Of a stretch of DNA of 64,000 nt, positions 48,374 to 58,756 are shown in pieces. The notes under the pieces were generated by a model, which saw only the letters and a list, made by a program, of their open reading frames with translations, did no database searches and was not told where the DNA came from. Origin of the DNA: Brasenia schreberi (taxonomy: Eukaryota > Streptophyta > Magnoliopsida > Nymphaeales > Cabombaceae); contig JAYKKT010000037.1 in the NCBI GenBank assembly GCA_036023115.1, positions 5,036,501-5,100,500 of the forward strand, in the 5' to 3' direction. Each line of letters opens with the position of its first letter. Positions within the stretch are counted from its first letter, which is position 1. The translations under genes and the position numbers were made by a program.

Positions 48374-48664
48374 GGTTGAAGGCTTGATCAAGAGAAAGGA
48401 AGAATGTGGAAGCAGGGTGTGTATAAGGTGGGGGTAGGTGTGTGATATGCAGTTGAAAGGTCTAATGCCATAATAAAGGAAACAAAAAACTACTCCCCCA
48501 TACAAGGGAAAAGAACGAAATAAATTTCCTGATTAATACCATTGTTTTACTTGAATTCCATCCTAGGTACTAGTGTTTCAAATATGCCTCTGTTTGGAAA
48601 AGGAAACTCTTTCCAGAGTTCTTGGTGCTGATAGAGTAGGACATTGCTAGGGCTGCAGCTTGAG

Positions 48665-48968
48665 CGGAGCTGGGGCTGTTTGTGGCTAGTTTTGTTATAT
48701 ATGTTCTGTTGATGTCTCCTCTCCTTGTTATTCTACATACACACGTGCATGTATACCTGTCTGTGTGTTCATTCATGTCTAATAATTATATATATATATA
48801 TATATATATAACAGAGTTGAGTTGGGACTGCTCGTAGCTAGTTTTGTTATATATGTTGTTTGTTGATGTCTCCTTTCCCCGTTATTCTACATACACACAT
48901 ACATATATACCTGTCCATTGTTATGGTATTCATTCATGTCTAATAATTGTTTATATATATATATATAT
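48665..48968. repeat. Imperfect tandem duplication (~150 bp) upstream of remorin
   Basis: Unit 1 (about 48670-48812) and unit 2 (about 48825-48980) share TAGTTTTGTTATATATGTT, TGTTGATGTCTCCT, TTATTCTACATACACAC and ATTCATTCATGTCTAATAAT. Each ends in a TA run. A third partial repeat of the last motif follows at about 48999. Confidence 0.85.
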
Positions 48969-49004
48969 AGTAGTTGAATCCTGCCCATTATTGATGGTGT
49001 TCAT

Positions 49005-49120
49005 TCATGTCTAATCATTATTTTTTGAGAGCATTACTGTAATAATATTGTCTTTCATCTTTTTTTGAAAACTCTTAATTTTTTAAGTTATACTCATGTT
49101 ATAAAAAAATAATGAGTGTG
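49005..49120. mobile_element. TA-associated MITE-like element, copy G
   Basis: The imperfect terminal inverted repeats CATTATTTTTTGAGAG and TATAAAAAAATAATGAG flank the core ACTGTAATAATATTG, TTGAAAACTCTTAATTTTT, AAGTTATACTCATG. Confidence 0.6.
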
Positions 49121-49384
49121 CATATCAAAAGTGAGCAAGACTCAAATTCACTTGAATAATTTCAATGTTGAATTCGCATGATTAATAATAGAGATTTGAA
49201 TTTAAAAAGTGAAAACAATATTGTACTTTTAGTTCTTTATATTTAATGCATAATATGCATTAGTGCTTTTTAAATTCAAATCTTCACTCTTGATAATGTT
49301 AAATCAAACGGTAGAAATGCTTAAGCAGACTTAGCATAATGCATATTGGTTGTTGTACCTTTCCACCTCTAAGATGATCATAAA

Positions 49385-49463
49385 TTATTTTTCAGTAGTA
49401 CAAGTAATTTAAAATTTTTAAAAGTTTAAAAAAGGTAGGATAATTATTATATTCATGTCCTTA

Positions 49464-49552
<89 letters not shown>
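49385..49552. mobile_element. MITE-like copy F plus TA/GA microsatellite
   Basis: Core AGTAATTTAAAATTTTTAAA, then AGTTTAAAAAAGGTAG and ATTATTATATTCATGTCC, runs straight into a TA run (49467-49516) and a GA run (49517-49550). Confidence 0.5.
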
Positions 49553-50184
49553 TTAATTGCATAATAGTATTTAGTGCATAACCTTACACAAACATCCTCA
49601 TCATCCAATCTTTAAGATCAACTATAGAAAAATCTTCATGATCGATTTGAAAAATCAAATAGTAAAGATTTTTATGTAACATTATACACCAAATATTATT
49701 ATGCAACTAAGACTCCTTTATATATATATATTATAAAGTGAGAGTAAGTACGGAGTGGGGTATCTTATTATCCCATAACAGTACTGGGGCGGATCGTGTA
49801 TTATCCGCCCCGTTCAGGTTGAAGCTACACTTGTGCGGTCAGCCACCCTTACGAAAAATCTCATAGGGCGAGGTGATCTTTGTCTCACACTGGAATTTAA
49901 CTTGTCCGTGGGTCCCAGCTACAGTTATCCCCACGAGAGTTTATGACTTGACCATGGACCACCTATTCAGGTGGCACGTGTCAAACAGAGCATCCAATGA
50001 GCTTCGGCAAGTATGTGTGTAATGCGTTTTAGATCTCTCGCCATAGAAGCAATCAAACTCAACCGCAGAGTTGTCCTCGATATTGATGGTGACCTTGTCC
50101 TCCTCGGCAACAAATGATTATGACTTTAAGTTGACACTAATCCGCAATGCTCACCACTGACTGTGCTCACTGATATTCACAAAC
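49553..50184. other. Unassigned; open stretch on - strand near 50036-50117
   Basis: The - strand at about 50117-50036 reads FVAEEDKVTINIEDNSAVEF and stays open toward DALFDTCH. This resembles conserved protein sequence, but I could not assign it and see no start or splice partner. A GC-rich patch at 49780-49850 (GGGGCGGATCGTG, ATCCGCCCCG) can form a short stem. Confidence 0.25.
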
Positions 50185-50260
50185 ATTCTTTTGTGAAGAT
50201 GAGTATAATAATATTATTTTTCAAAATTTTAAATGATACTAATAAGTAGAAATGAGTGAA
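50185..50260. mobile_element. TA-associated MITE-like element, copy K
   Basis: GAAGATGAGTATAATAATAT, TTTTTCAAAATTTTAAATG and ATACTAATAAGTAGAAATGAG follow the family order. Confidence 0.5.
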
Positions 50261-50335
50261 TATATGAAAATTGTTCACTTGTCTTATATGATCCCCTCAA
50301 AACTCTACGCTTTGCTCGCCTGCAATACTCTCTCT

Positions 50336-50370
<35 letters not shown>

Positions 50371-51080
50371 TATATATCTCTATATATGCTTCAAAATTCA
50401 TTTATCTGACTCGCTTAATCGTGATGAATTAATCTTTTACTAATTTATTTAAACAGAACTATCTGATTAAGTAAAATCAACAATAGCAATGTTGCCACAA
50501 AGATACAAGTGAAATTTTTTACTTGTAACATGAAGCCATTCACAAAATGCACCCACAAATATCAACCAATTGAATTAAAATGCATGTTTTATTGGTTTTA
50601 AGATGATTCTTCTTTTGTTTTTTTCTTTCATTAACCATAAAAGGTAGGCCTTTCATTAAGTTCATCGGGCACAGAAACACTTGGAACCAGTCTTTACATG
50701 GTTGCTGAGAGAAGTCTTGCCCGTCTAAGAACAGAGATTCACACATACAGTACAGAAGACATGGTTTGGCAATGATAAAACGATAAGCGATACGAAGATT
50801 TTCACTCCTTCACATCGTGGTATTTGTTACAAAGTAGGCAGACGAGATGCTCACTCGATCGCATCGCTTGCATTTGGCCTGTAAACTCTAATCTTCTACG
50901 AGAGGGAGAGATAGATGCTAAAGCACTGTTTGAATGCTTCCTTATTCCAAGTACACTATCACAATGCAAGGTTTTCTGTAGGGTTTCTTTCTTTCTTTCT
51001 TTCTGTTGAAAGAAATGATTTCCATTCTTAATTGCTGGTTGAAGAAAAGCTGGAGCCTCCAACTAATATGGAGTTGCACC
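50261..51080. other. No gene seen
   Basis: CT and CA microsatellites at about 50335-50370. The remaining open frames on the - strand (50540-51062) show no domain. Confidence 0.35.
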
Positions 51081-51665
51081 TTAATACCTTGGGTCGATTT
51101 TTCATAGTAATGGAAAAATTATTGGAGATGATACGCATAGAATTAATTCAAGTTGATTACAATAGAAAGGTGAATCATGTATTTTATATGATAAAAAGAT
51201 AATATTAAAGTTGAAAGGTAAATATTATAGAACAATAATTAGACATGCTATATTATATGGTTATGAGTGTTGAACAATTAATCATCAACATATACAAAAG
51301 ATGTTCATGATAGAAATGAAGATATTGAGATGGATTAGTAGTCACATAAGAAAAGATCATATGCATAATAAGATTACTAGAAACAAATTGGGAGTGACAC
51401 TAATAGATGATAAAATGAGAGAAAATTATTTAAGATGATTTGAAAACATAAAAGATGATCAAAAGAAGCTCGATATGAAGATATGAGAAACTAGATCGTG
51501 AGAATATTAAAAGAAGAAGAAACCATAAAAGTGTTGGATGAAAACAATAAAAATAAAAATGATCTAGCTTATGTTTAGTTAACTGTTAGCAAGACTTATG
51601 GTCGAGCTCTATGAAAACAAAAAGTCCATGTAGATGGTATGGGAAAAAGGCTTAGTTGTTGTTGA
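51081..51665 (+). mobile_element. RTE LINE 3' fragment
   Basis: From TACCTTGGGTCGATTTTTCATAG onward this matches the last ~580 bases of the LINE at 45820-46405, including the KIPLKLKGKYY-region, the CWKETIKND-region and a TATGGGAAAAAGGCTTAG, TTG-type end. Many stops are present. Confidence 0.8.
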
Positions 51666-52245
51666 ATAAAAGCTAAATATGCACCCAGCCAATACTGTTT
51701 GGCACAAACCATCTGCATATCTCTCGTTACTATTAGTGATAATAAGCATTGTTTATTTCGGACTCCATGTGAACCATTTCAAGCCTCACTTTAAGTATTG
51801 TTTAGGAGTGAATCTACACATTTTTACCTAAATTGATTTTTTTCTCCAATGAATGTAATAACTAAAGAGAAAAGAAATAAAGCAAGTACAAGAAGAAAAA
51901 TGTAACAGGTAATATATTAAAACAAATGCATATATGAGTTCTTCTTGAATAATTCAAACACACACCTGAGTAACCTACTTTGAATTTACCCATATGTACA
52001 AAAATCCAGATATTTATTTGAATTATGATTTTCTGAACTATGTAATAAATCTGGAGTATGAATCATCTTTGTTGGGGGTCCTCCCTTGGATTCCCTCCTC
52101 ACTGTTTGTCTCCGTTACAGACAGACAACCAACACCTGATCTCCCGAGTCCTGACACCCCCTTTCCCCATCACCTGTGAATAAGAACCCACCGAATCGAT
52201 ATGTATAAGTTTTGGAAGGTCGTCAAATTACCAAATTATCCAGTG

Positions 52246-52310
<65 letters not shown>

Positions 52311-52714
52311 CTCTCTCTATATATATATAATGAAATTCAAATATATACTCTTTATGTTATTCTAAATTAAGCTATTGTTTGGTTGGAATATTCGTTTTGT
52401 GTATGCAAGTTTGCTATATAAGACCATTGTGCAAAGAGAACTGACCTTATGAAGAATGGATACCTTAACTAGATGGATTGAAATAAGCTAATGTGTCAGG
52501 GTTGGGTCGGTGCTAAGCTTTCCGTGTTGGGGTTCATGAGCTACATGAGCCAAACAAAAAACTGTCTTGTTAGACTATGCGAGCTGTACAAGAATATTAC
52601 ATGTTTGATTTGGCTCAGCTCACATAAGTTCATCTTGTAATTACATATGTACTATGTACATTTATGTTTAGAGATTAGATCCTACCCACCACATACGCTG
52701 CCTACCACAATACT
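51666..52714. other. No gene seen; (TA)n at 52249-52306
   Basis: AT-rich, with a 58-base TA tract followed by a short CT run. No recognisable coding sequence. Confidence 0.45.
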
Positions 52715-52815
52715 CACTCATCGATGCTTTTTAGGGAGTACGAGTGGCATATAATAGCATTGTCTTTCTATATTTTCAAAAACTCTTAAAATATAAACGA
52801 AAAGCAATCAGTGAG
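52715..52815. mobile_element. TA-associated MITE-like element, copy J
   Basis: Inverted ends CTCATCGATGCTTTTTAGGG and AACGAAAAGCAATCAGTGAG flank GGCATATAATAGCATTG and TCAAAAACTCTTAAAATAT. A GATCCTACCCACCACAT type flank precedes it, as at several other copies. Confidence 0.55.
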
Positions 52816-53335
52816 CAGGATCATACTTGGCTTTGTATAAAGATTAAAATCACGTCAAATTGAGGAACTCCAATTTTCAGAAGGAAAATGCATATCAGAA
52901 ATTAACCATGTTGATTTACATCGCACTCATTTTGAAGCTCATCGGGCTCTGTTCATGCTGATTTTTTGCTCATCTCGGATCGAATGCGCTAAAAGGTGAA
53001 CATAAAGAACGTTTTAAGTTGGGAATGGATCGATGAAGCTGTCATTGCTTGGTTTCTTTAGGAGGATTCACCAATCCTAACACAAATACAACAGCGCAGG
53101 AAGAACACTCGTTTTATGTCAACTATTATTGTGTCAAAGTCTAGAAACTGCAAGCTGAGAACTCTAGCTAGCTTGATCTATCTATCAATAGATAATCAGA
53201 TAAAAGCTTAAAACTAGCTAATCTAAATTTTAATGACTCTAGCCTCGGAGTTTTACGGTACCGAGTTCTTCCAACCCTTTGAAAGTGGTTTCTCAAAGTC
53301 ATAACTCGATTGCGAAAAGAAGGAGAATAAATCAA

Positions 53336-53662
53336 CTAGTGGGCGTCACCATGGAGGGCAAAGAGGTATTGAAGTTCGGCCTCGGGTGGGCGGAAGAAGG
53401 AGGCGGCCGAAGTCTGATGAGAGAAAGGGAAGAGGGCGCTTTTCTTGATCTTCTTTGGTGCGGGTGGGCATGAAGAGAGCTCTGGTATTCTGAAACGCTG
53501 AGCCTTCGGTGTGTTGAATCCACTGTTACTGTCATCAACAATGCCCTTGTGTTTGTAAGCCACTCCTCCTTTTTCTGATGAGTGGTCTGGCTTCTTTCGC
53601 TGGTGCTTTATGCGCTTGAGGGTTTTTTTGCATTCAGATCTTCTTGTGCCTGCTGGTGCCAT
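53336..53662 (-). CDS. SIAMESE-related (SMR) CDK inhibitor, intronless
   Basis: A single-exon frame of 108 residues starts MAPAGTRRSECKKTLKRIKH and stops at 53336. Middle: GFNTPKAQRFRIPELSSCPP, APKKIKK. C-terminus: SAASFFRPPEAELQYLFAL. The TPK...IP...CPPAPKK block and the FF-x-P-x2-E[LE]-x2-LF end are the two signature regions of the plant SIAMESE/SMR family. These are small nuclear inhibitors that bind cyclin-CDK complexes and promote endoreduplication or stress arrest. Length and absence of introns fit the family. The N-terminus is basic and Lys-rich with no conserved motif. A GA-rich stretch lies at 53704-53737, upstream in its 5' leader or promoter. No lesion is seen. The paralogue number cannot be set from sequence alone. 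Confidence 0.85.
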   Translation of the reverse strand: MAPAGTRRSECKKTLKRIKHQRKKPDHSSEKGGVAYKHKGIVDDSNSGFNTPKAQRFRIPELSSCPPAPKKIKKSALFPFSHQTSAASFFRPPEAELQYLFALHGDAH

Positions 53663-53703
53663 ATATGTTTTCTGTTAACAAAGGCCCCTTGATGCGTTCG
53701 TTT

Positions 53704-53737
53704 TGAGAGGGAGAGAGAGGGAGAGAGAGAGAGAGAG
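53704..53737. promoter_or_regulatory. GA-rich tract upstream of the SMR gene
   Basis: A GAGAGGGAGAGAGA-type run lies 42-75 bases before the ATG. GA/CT repeats in plant 5' leaders or core promoters are common and can bind BPC-type GAGA factors. A regulatory role here is inference only. Confidence 0.35.
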
Positions 53738-53879
53738 CTGAAATGTAATGTAGGAGCTAGAACACTCAAAGAGTTGAGATAAAGGATAAGAAACTTGTAT
53801 ATATACTCAAGTTCGGAATGATAGGAATAGGTAAATTTATTAAAGAAATTTTAAAATATATAAAAAATAATGGAACTGA

Positions 53880-54010
53880 TGGTTTGAAACTGTTGATTCG
53901 GGTTTGGTTCCAGTTTTATAATGGCGAAACAGGATGATCTTTAGTTTTGATTCAGGTTTTACCTGATTCCATCCTGACTTGGTTCAGTTTCCGTTGGAAC
54001 CAAGGTTGTT
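53880..54010. repeat. GGTTC-rich dispersed repeat, block 5
   Basis: Contains GGGTTTGGTTCCAGTTTT, GACTTGGTTCAGTTTCCG and GGAACCAAGG, matching the texture of the other blocks. Confidence 0.5.
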
Positions 54011-54924
54011 AAAATCCGGCCATGTCTATTGGATATAATGAGGATTGGTTCTCAAACTTTGGGTTGGTGTATCTATGCTCAAAAGGGACAAAGTTTCTCT
54101 CAAAAAACTAACCCCAGACCATCTCGCTTGCTACGGTCGAACAGTGGAAAATTTTAAATACTAATATATATATATATATATATATATTGTTAAATCAACT
54201 TAAAGTCTATAACCCATCACCTCACCCCAAAGAGTATATATATATATATATATGAGTGTGCATTGTTTAGCGTCCATCTCAATGAATATATATATATATA
54301 CAATATTCCAGATGATGTTTATAGTATGTAATATCCTCTACCATTTTATTTACGTAATGAAACGAGTATATACACCAAGAAAACCACAAGGTTTGCATAG
54401 TTGGTGATGCAGAAATATTGGTCCAAATCTAATCTGGGGTCCAGTTCTCGAATGCAAGGGCTCACGGATAAAAATAGTTTCAACCCAAACGAAAGAGTAC
54501 TCTCGGGGATTAAAAGCCCTCGTAACAAATGGTTCCAGAGACTTGAGAGGGCCCATGTCGTCCTTGCAAGTTCGTATACTCGAACAATTGCCGAAGGGAC
54601 AGCTATCCCAATTCATCTCATCCAAGTTGGTACGAAAATGAAGCACGAGTAAAAAATGAGGTAAGGCGCCATTACCCCTCAAATTTTACTCGCTAATGCA
54701 TCAAAATAGACTTCTTGTATCTGTGTGTGTGAGCGCAGAGAGAGAGAGAGAGATGCTAGGGTCGTCAGAGAGCATGGATCCCGACCACTGGATCAGCACC
54801 GATTAATAGTTGGAATGCATAGAAAAAAAATACAAAAGCAAGTGTGATAACTTTTTCTACATACGCTTGGGCCGTTGCAGATCGAGCCCGACCCAACTGT
54901 TGGAAATCACTTTTGTCATAGTAG
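54011..54924. other. No gene assigned
   Basis: Short TA runs at 54164-54187 and 54236-54253. Opposing open frames at 54350-54680 show no known domain. Confidence 0.35.
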
Positions 54925-55165
54925 TAACTCAATATAAATTAGATCATTTTTTATAATTTATTTTCAATACTTTTGCGGTCGTTCTCTTCCTCTTTTAATA
55001 TTTTTATAATCAAAATTTTCATAACTTTTTATGAGAGTGTCTTTGGGGTTTTTCTACTGTGTTCAAACGATTTTTTCTCATTTTATACTCTATTGGTATA
55101 CTCTCAATTGGTTTCTAATAACCTCATTATATATACCATCTTTTATTGTGACATCTTTTGCACAT
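54925..55165 (-). mobile_element. Degraded RTE LINE fragment
   Basis: On the - strand the sequence follows the RTE 3' coding region. It parallels the fragment at 26270-26500: TTTTGCGGTCGTT and CTTTTAATA, then TCTCATTTTATACTCTATTGG and TTTCTAATAACCTCATTATATA on the + strand. The TTG-type tail is absent. Confidence 0.65.
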
Positions 55166-55839
55166 GTTCAAAATATGAGAGTAAGTACTTGCAAAATATT
55201 TTAACATTCTTAATATATATATATATTTTGATATAGAGAGCGAGATTTGATGTTGCCCACCGCTTGCAATAATGCATATGCTTTTGAAGGGAATGAGTCT
55301 CTCTCTCTCTTTTTATATATATAAACTGACATATACTAATACACTCAAGAGTTAGTGAATCCAAACAAATTTCAACCATTCATCTTTGAACACATGAAAT
55401 TTGAATTTAAAAAGTAAATTATGCTTCTACGAATACACCCACAAAAGTAACATGCACTTTTTACTTGTGAATTCCATCATAAAAAAATAGATAGATAGAT
55501 ATATAATACAGAAAACTTGTTTCAAAAACATGCAACAACAAAATACAAATAACAAAAGTAAAACAGAAGAAAGAAAAAAGAACACAAAGTTTCACCGTGG
55601 TTCGCCCAAACATACCAACTTTATGGGTAAAACAAAAATAAGGCTTTTACGAGACAAAGAGAGTTCTGCTATCTAAATTATCTATTTGTCACTTCACAAA
55701 CCAAACTAACACCTCTACATATATAAATATCGACAAGAGCTAATTGCCAGCCTTTTGGATCGATTCACAATTCATGCCAGTAATGAATTCAAACTTTCTC
55801 TCTAATAGTTTTACATGAAGTTGTTAACATGCTTACCCA

Positions 55840-55965
55840 TTGCTTTTGAATGAAATTAGTATAATTTAAAATTTTATAAGAGACTTGAAAAAAGTATAAA
55901 AGATATTATTATTACATTAGTGTCAGTTAAAAGCAATGGATAAGTATAAGTGAACAGGTGAAGTG
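55840..55965. mobile_element. TA-associated MITE-like element, copy C (best ends)
   Basis: Imperfect terminal inverted repeats CCATTGCTTTTGAATG and GTTAAAAGCAATGG flank the core TAGTATAATTTAAAATTTTA, GAGACTTGAAAAAAG, GATATTATTATTACATTAG. The copy is followed within about 20 bases by a CT/TA microsatellite (55980-56049). Confidence 0.65.
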
Positions 55966-55975
55966 GTAGGTATGA

Positions 55976-56051
<76 letters not shown>

Positions 56052-56203
56052 TTACTTTTGAAATAGTTAGGGCCACCTACAATATCATATTGCCCAACAG
56101 GGCATTTAATTTATAAGTGTTTGCATCCGTGGCTGTGAATTTGAAGCTGATCATGCAAATATATGTTTTACACTGAATTTGACTCCCAAGGGGTGCATGT
56201 ATG

Positions 56204-56390
56204 TAGTGGCGGATCTACATAGAAGGATGGGGGCCATTGCTCTCCCACTGAATTTGACTGTAAAACCTATATTTTACACCTCAATAGAAGGTTGAGATAC
56301 ATTTCAGCCATGCTTCGTCCCCCTAATGCCATGAAATACATACTTCGCCTCTCCTAACACTATTTTCTAGATCGGCTACGGCAATGTATG
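56204..56390. mobile_element. hAT-like MITE with GTGGCGGATCTA end
   Basis: The left end is TAGTGGCGGATCTACATAG and the right end TTTCTAGATCGGCTACGGC, a degraded inverted version. The inside carries a CTCCCACTGAATTTGACTG, TTTTACACCTC, CGTCCCCCTAATGCCATGAA layout. A related right-end piece lies near 62740-62830. Confidence 0.5.
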
Positions 56391-57335
56391 AGTGTGTTTT
56401 AGGCTTCGGCCTCCTCTTGTAACAGAAAAAAACACATAAGTAGTCTTTGAAAACATCCCTACCCTACCACAACATGTTTGGAGCATCACTATGCAAAGAA
56501 AATATATGAGACAAATTAATAACATTATAACAATATTGTAAGCCTCATGCCAAACAAGTCAAATAACTTTGTTTGTTAAAGCAAATATCAAACCCTTTGC
56601 TAATGTCTTATTCATCCTCTCTATTAAGTCATTCAGTTGAAGAGTTCTTTTGTGTCTAATACTTATCATAGTATTCATCAAGCAATTTGCTACATTTGTC
56701 ATTATCATTAACTATGCAAATGAGTCGAGCTTGTTTCTTGTCTCCTTTTGAACTTAGGCTTGAAACCCGACCTTAGGCATACAAATCTCCCAATGTGCGG
56801 CTATTGATGTCCCTGTCGTTGCCGAGAAACTTTCGACTTGCCGATCATCATCAACCTCTCAATCTACAATTACAACACCAGAGAAAAAACGTGGCAGCCA
56901 CGCAAGACATTAATCTTTCTACTTCATACATCATGTAAAGCATCTAATCGAAGATGGCTGCCAGGTGCTGATTTTTTTTCAACGACGTATTATCAAGATC
57001 GCTGAAAAGAGAAGGAAAGCTTCATGGTTGCCGAGAGTGAGCGCAGAATTGATGCGTGCACACCATTTTACTATGCACACCCTTTTTTTTTTATGTGATT
57101 TTACTTGACTCCTAAAATTTGAAAATTATTACAATGCTCCTTGACCATTTTAACTCTTTCTCTACGAGTTTCTATTTCACTGTCGATCGTCTCGCACCAT
57201 TTCTTTGGCGACTTACAACTCAACACTTATCGAAACTACAATATTGAACCATCCACCATTTCATCGTGGTTTGAATGTGGCCGAAAAAGGAAGAAGGAAA
57301 AAAAAAGAAGAAAGATGAAGAAAAAGAGAAAAGGA
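56391..57335. other. No gene seen
   Basis: No recognisable coding region. 57290-57340 is a purine-rich low-complexity run whose open frame is compositional. Confidence 0.4.
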
Positions 57336-57339
57336 AGAA

Positions 57340-57720
57340 GGTGAAAAGTCTAATTCTATGCTCAAGACGTGGCGGCACAAACATATCTCCCTGGTAGAGG
57401 ACACGGGTGAGTCACATCTCTTCTCGCTTTGTTAAAAATATACTTATATATTTTTTGATTTTCTTTTTCTTCTTTTTTTATTATTGATTCTTATTGTCTT
57501 ATTCCGCTTCTTCTTAAAATGAAAAAACAATGTCTAGTTCTCGGCTCGAGATGTGGAAAAGATATGTCTCCTTGATGAGAGAGACATGGCCTATTGGTAG
57601 GGGACGCGACTGAGCACCGTCTCTTCTTATTTCACGTGACGTTCGTAAAAATATGCTCGTATATTTCTTAATTTTCTTTTTTTATTTTTAATTCTTATTG
57701 TTCTTTACTTCTTCTTCTTT
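57340..57720. repeat. Diverged tandem duplication (~190 bp)
   Basis: Unit 1 (about 57345-57510) and unit 2 (about 57535-57715) share an order of motifs: CT(A/C)GAGA(C/T)GTGG-type start, ATATGTCTCC/ATATCTCCCT, TCTCTTCT, AAAAATAT(A/G)CT, ATTTTCTTTTT and ATTCTTATTG. They are well diverged, so the duplication is old. Confidence 0.55.
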
Positions 57721-58740
57721 TTATTATTAATTTCATTTTGTTGTTCTTGTTCTTTTTCTTTTTTTTTTCTTCAGTAAGATTCAAAAGAATTGCATTGTAT
57801 AATTGCTAAGAAGGTTACATCGAGTAAAAACAAATGAAATATTAGTAACCAAAGTAAAGAGACTCGACGAGAGAAAGAGAGACGCTTACTAGTATTGGGT
57901 GTGAGAGGAGAGAGAGCCCTTCCTGGAATTAAATGAAAAAGGAGAGAAAGTGATGGATAATTTAGTATTTTGAAAAAAAGAGCGTGTGAATAGTAAAAAA
58001 TGTGGTCAAATAGTAATCCTACTCTTTTCTGCGACTGTTACACACTATGTTGACAGAACAACAATTCAACTTCAAAACCACAACGAGTGCCACCATTCAT
58101 CCCAGATTGCCCTTTCCATTCATCTATTCGTTGCAATAAAACTTTCTCTCTCTCTCCATTAGGTGGGTGTTGGTGGTGCTTTCATGGCTGCTAATATTCA
58201 TCACAAAGATCAACTGCAGTGAGAATTAGTATGATTGTATCATGTGCAATCATGGTGAGTTCCATTTTCAAAATGAACTTTGTTGCTCCTGGGGTACATT
58301 TAAAAACGGGCGGAACAGGTGGAAAAGAGTCAAGCTTAGTTGATATAACACATATTTATGCTTTTGTTAAACAGAAAATGGCTCAAAACTAAAACGTTAC
58401 GCATCAATTATTTCAACATTGGTAAGGATCATATTTATCAAATTATTATAGACGTGTTTAAAATAAAGGTTCCCTTCATGTAATTTCGAAAATTCAGCGA
58501 GTTAATTCCTTCCTTCTAAAACCATCATACGTTCACAAGAAAAAAAATGTAAAAATTTTAAAATGAAAAGTCCCAAAATATTTGGAAGAATATTTTTCCA
58601 TTTCTTTCTTTTATATGTGTTCTTCAGTTGCAAAGAAAGCAACAATGCCATAAAATAAAATAAAAATGCCAGTTGTGGGAGTAGGAGAAAGAAAGGCGAG
58701 AACTAGGTGTAGAAAAGGGAGAGAAAGTGGCGGCTGCAAA
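57721..58740. other. No gene seen
   Basis: T-rich then mixed sequence upstream of the glycosyltransferase pseudogene; it may include its former promoter. Confidence 0.4.
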
Positions 58741-58756
58741 TACTAATCCCAAAATA

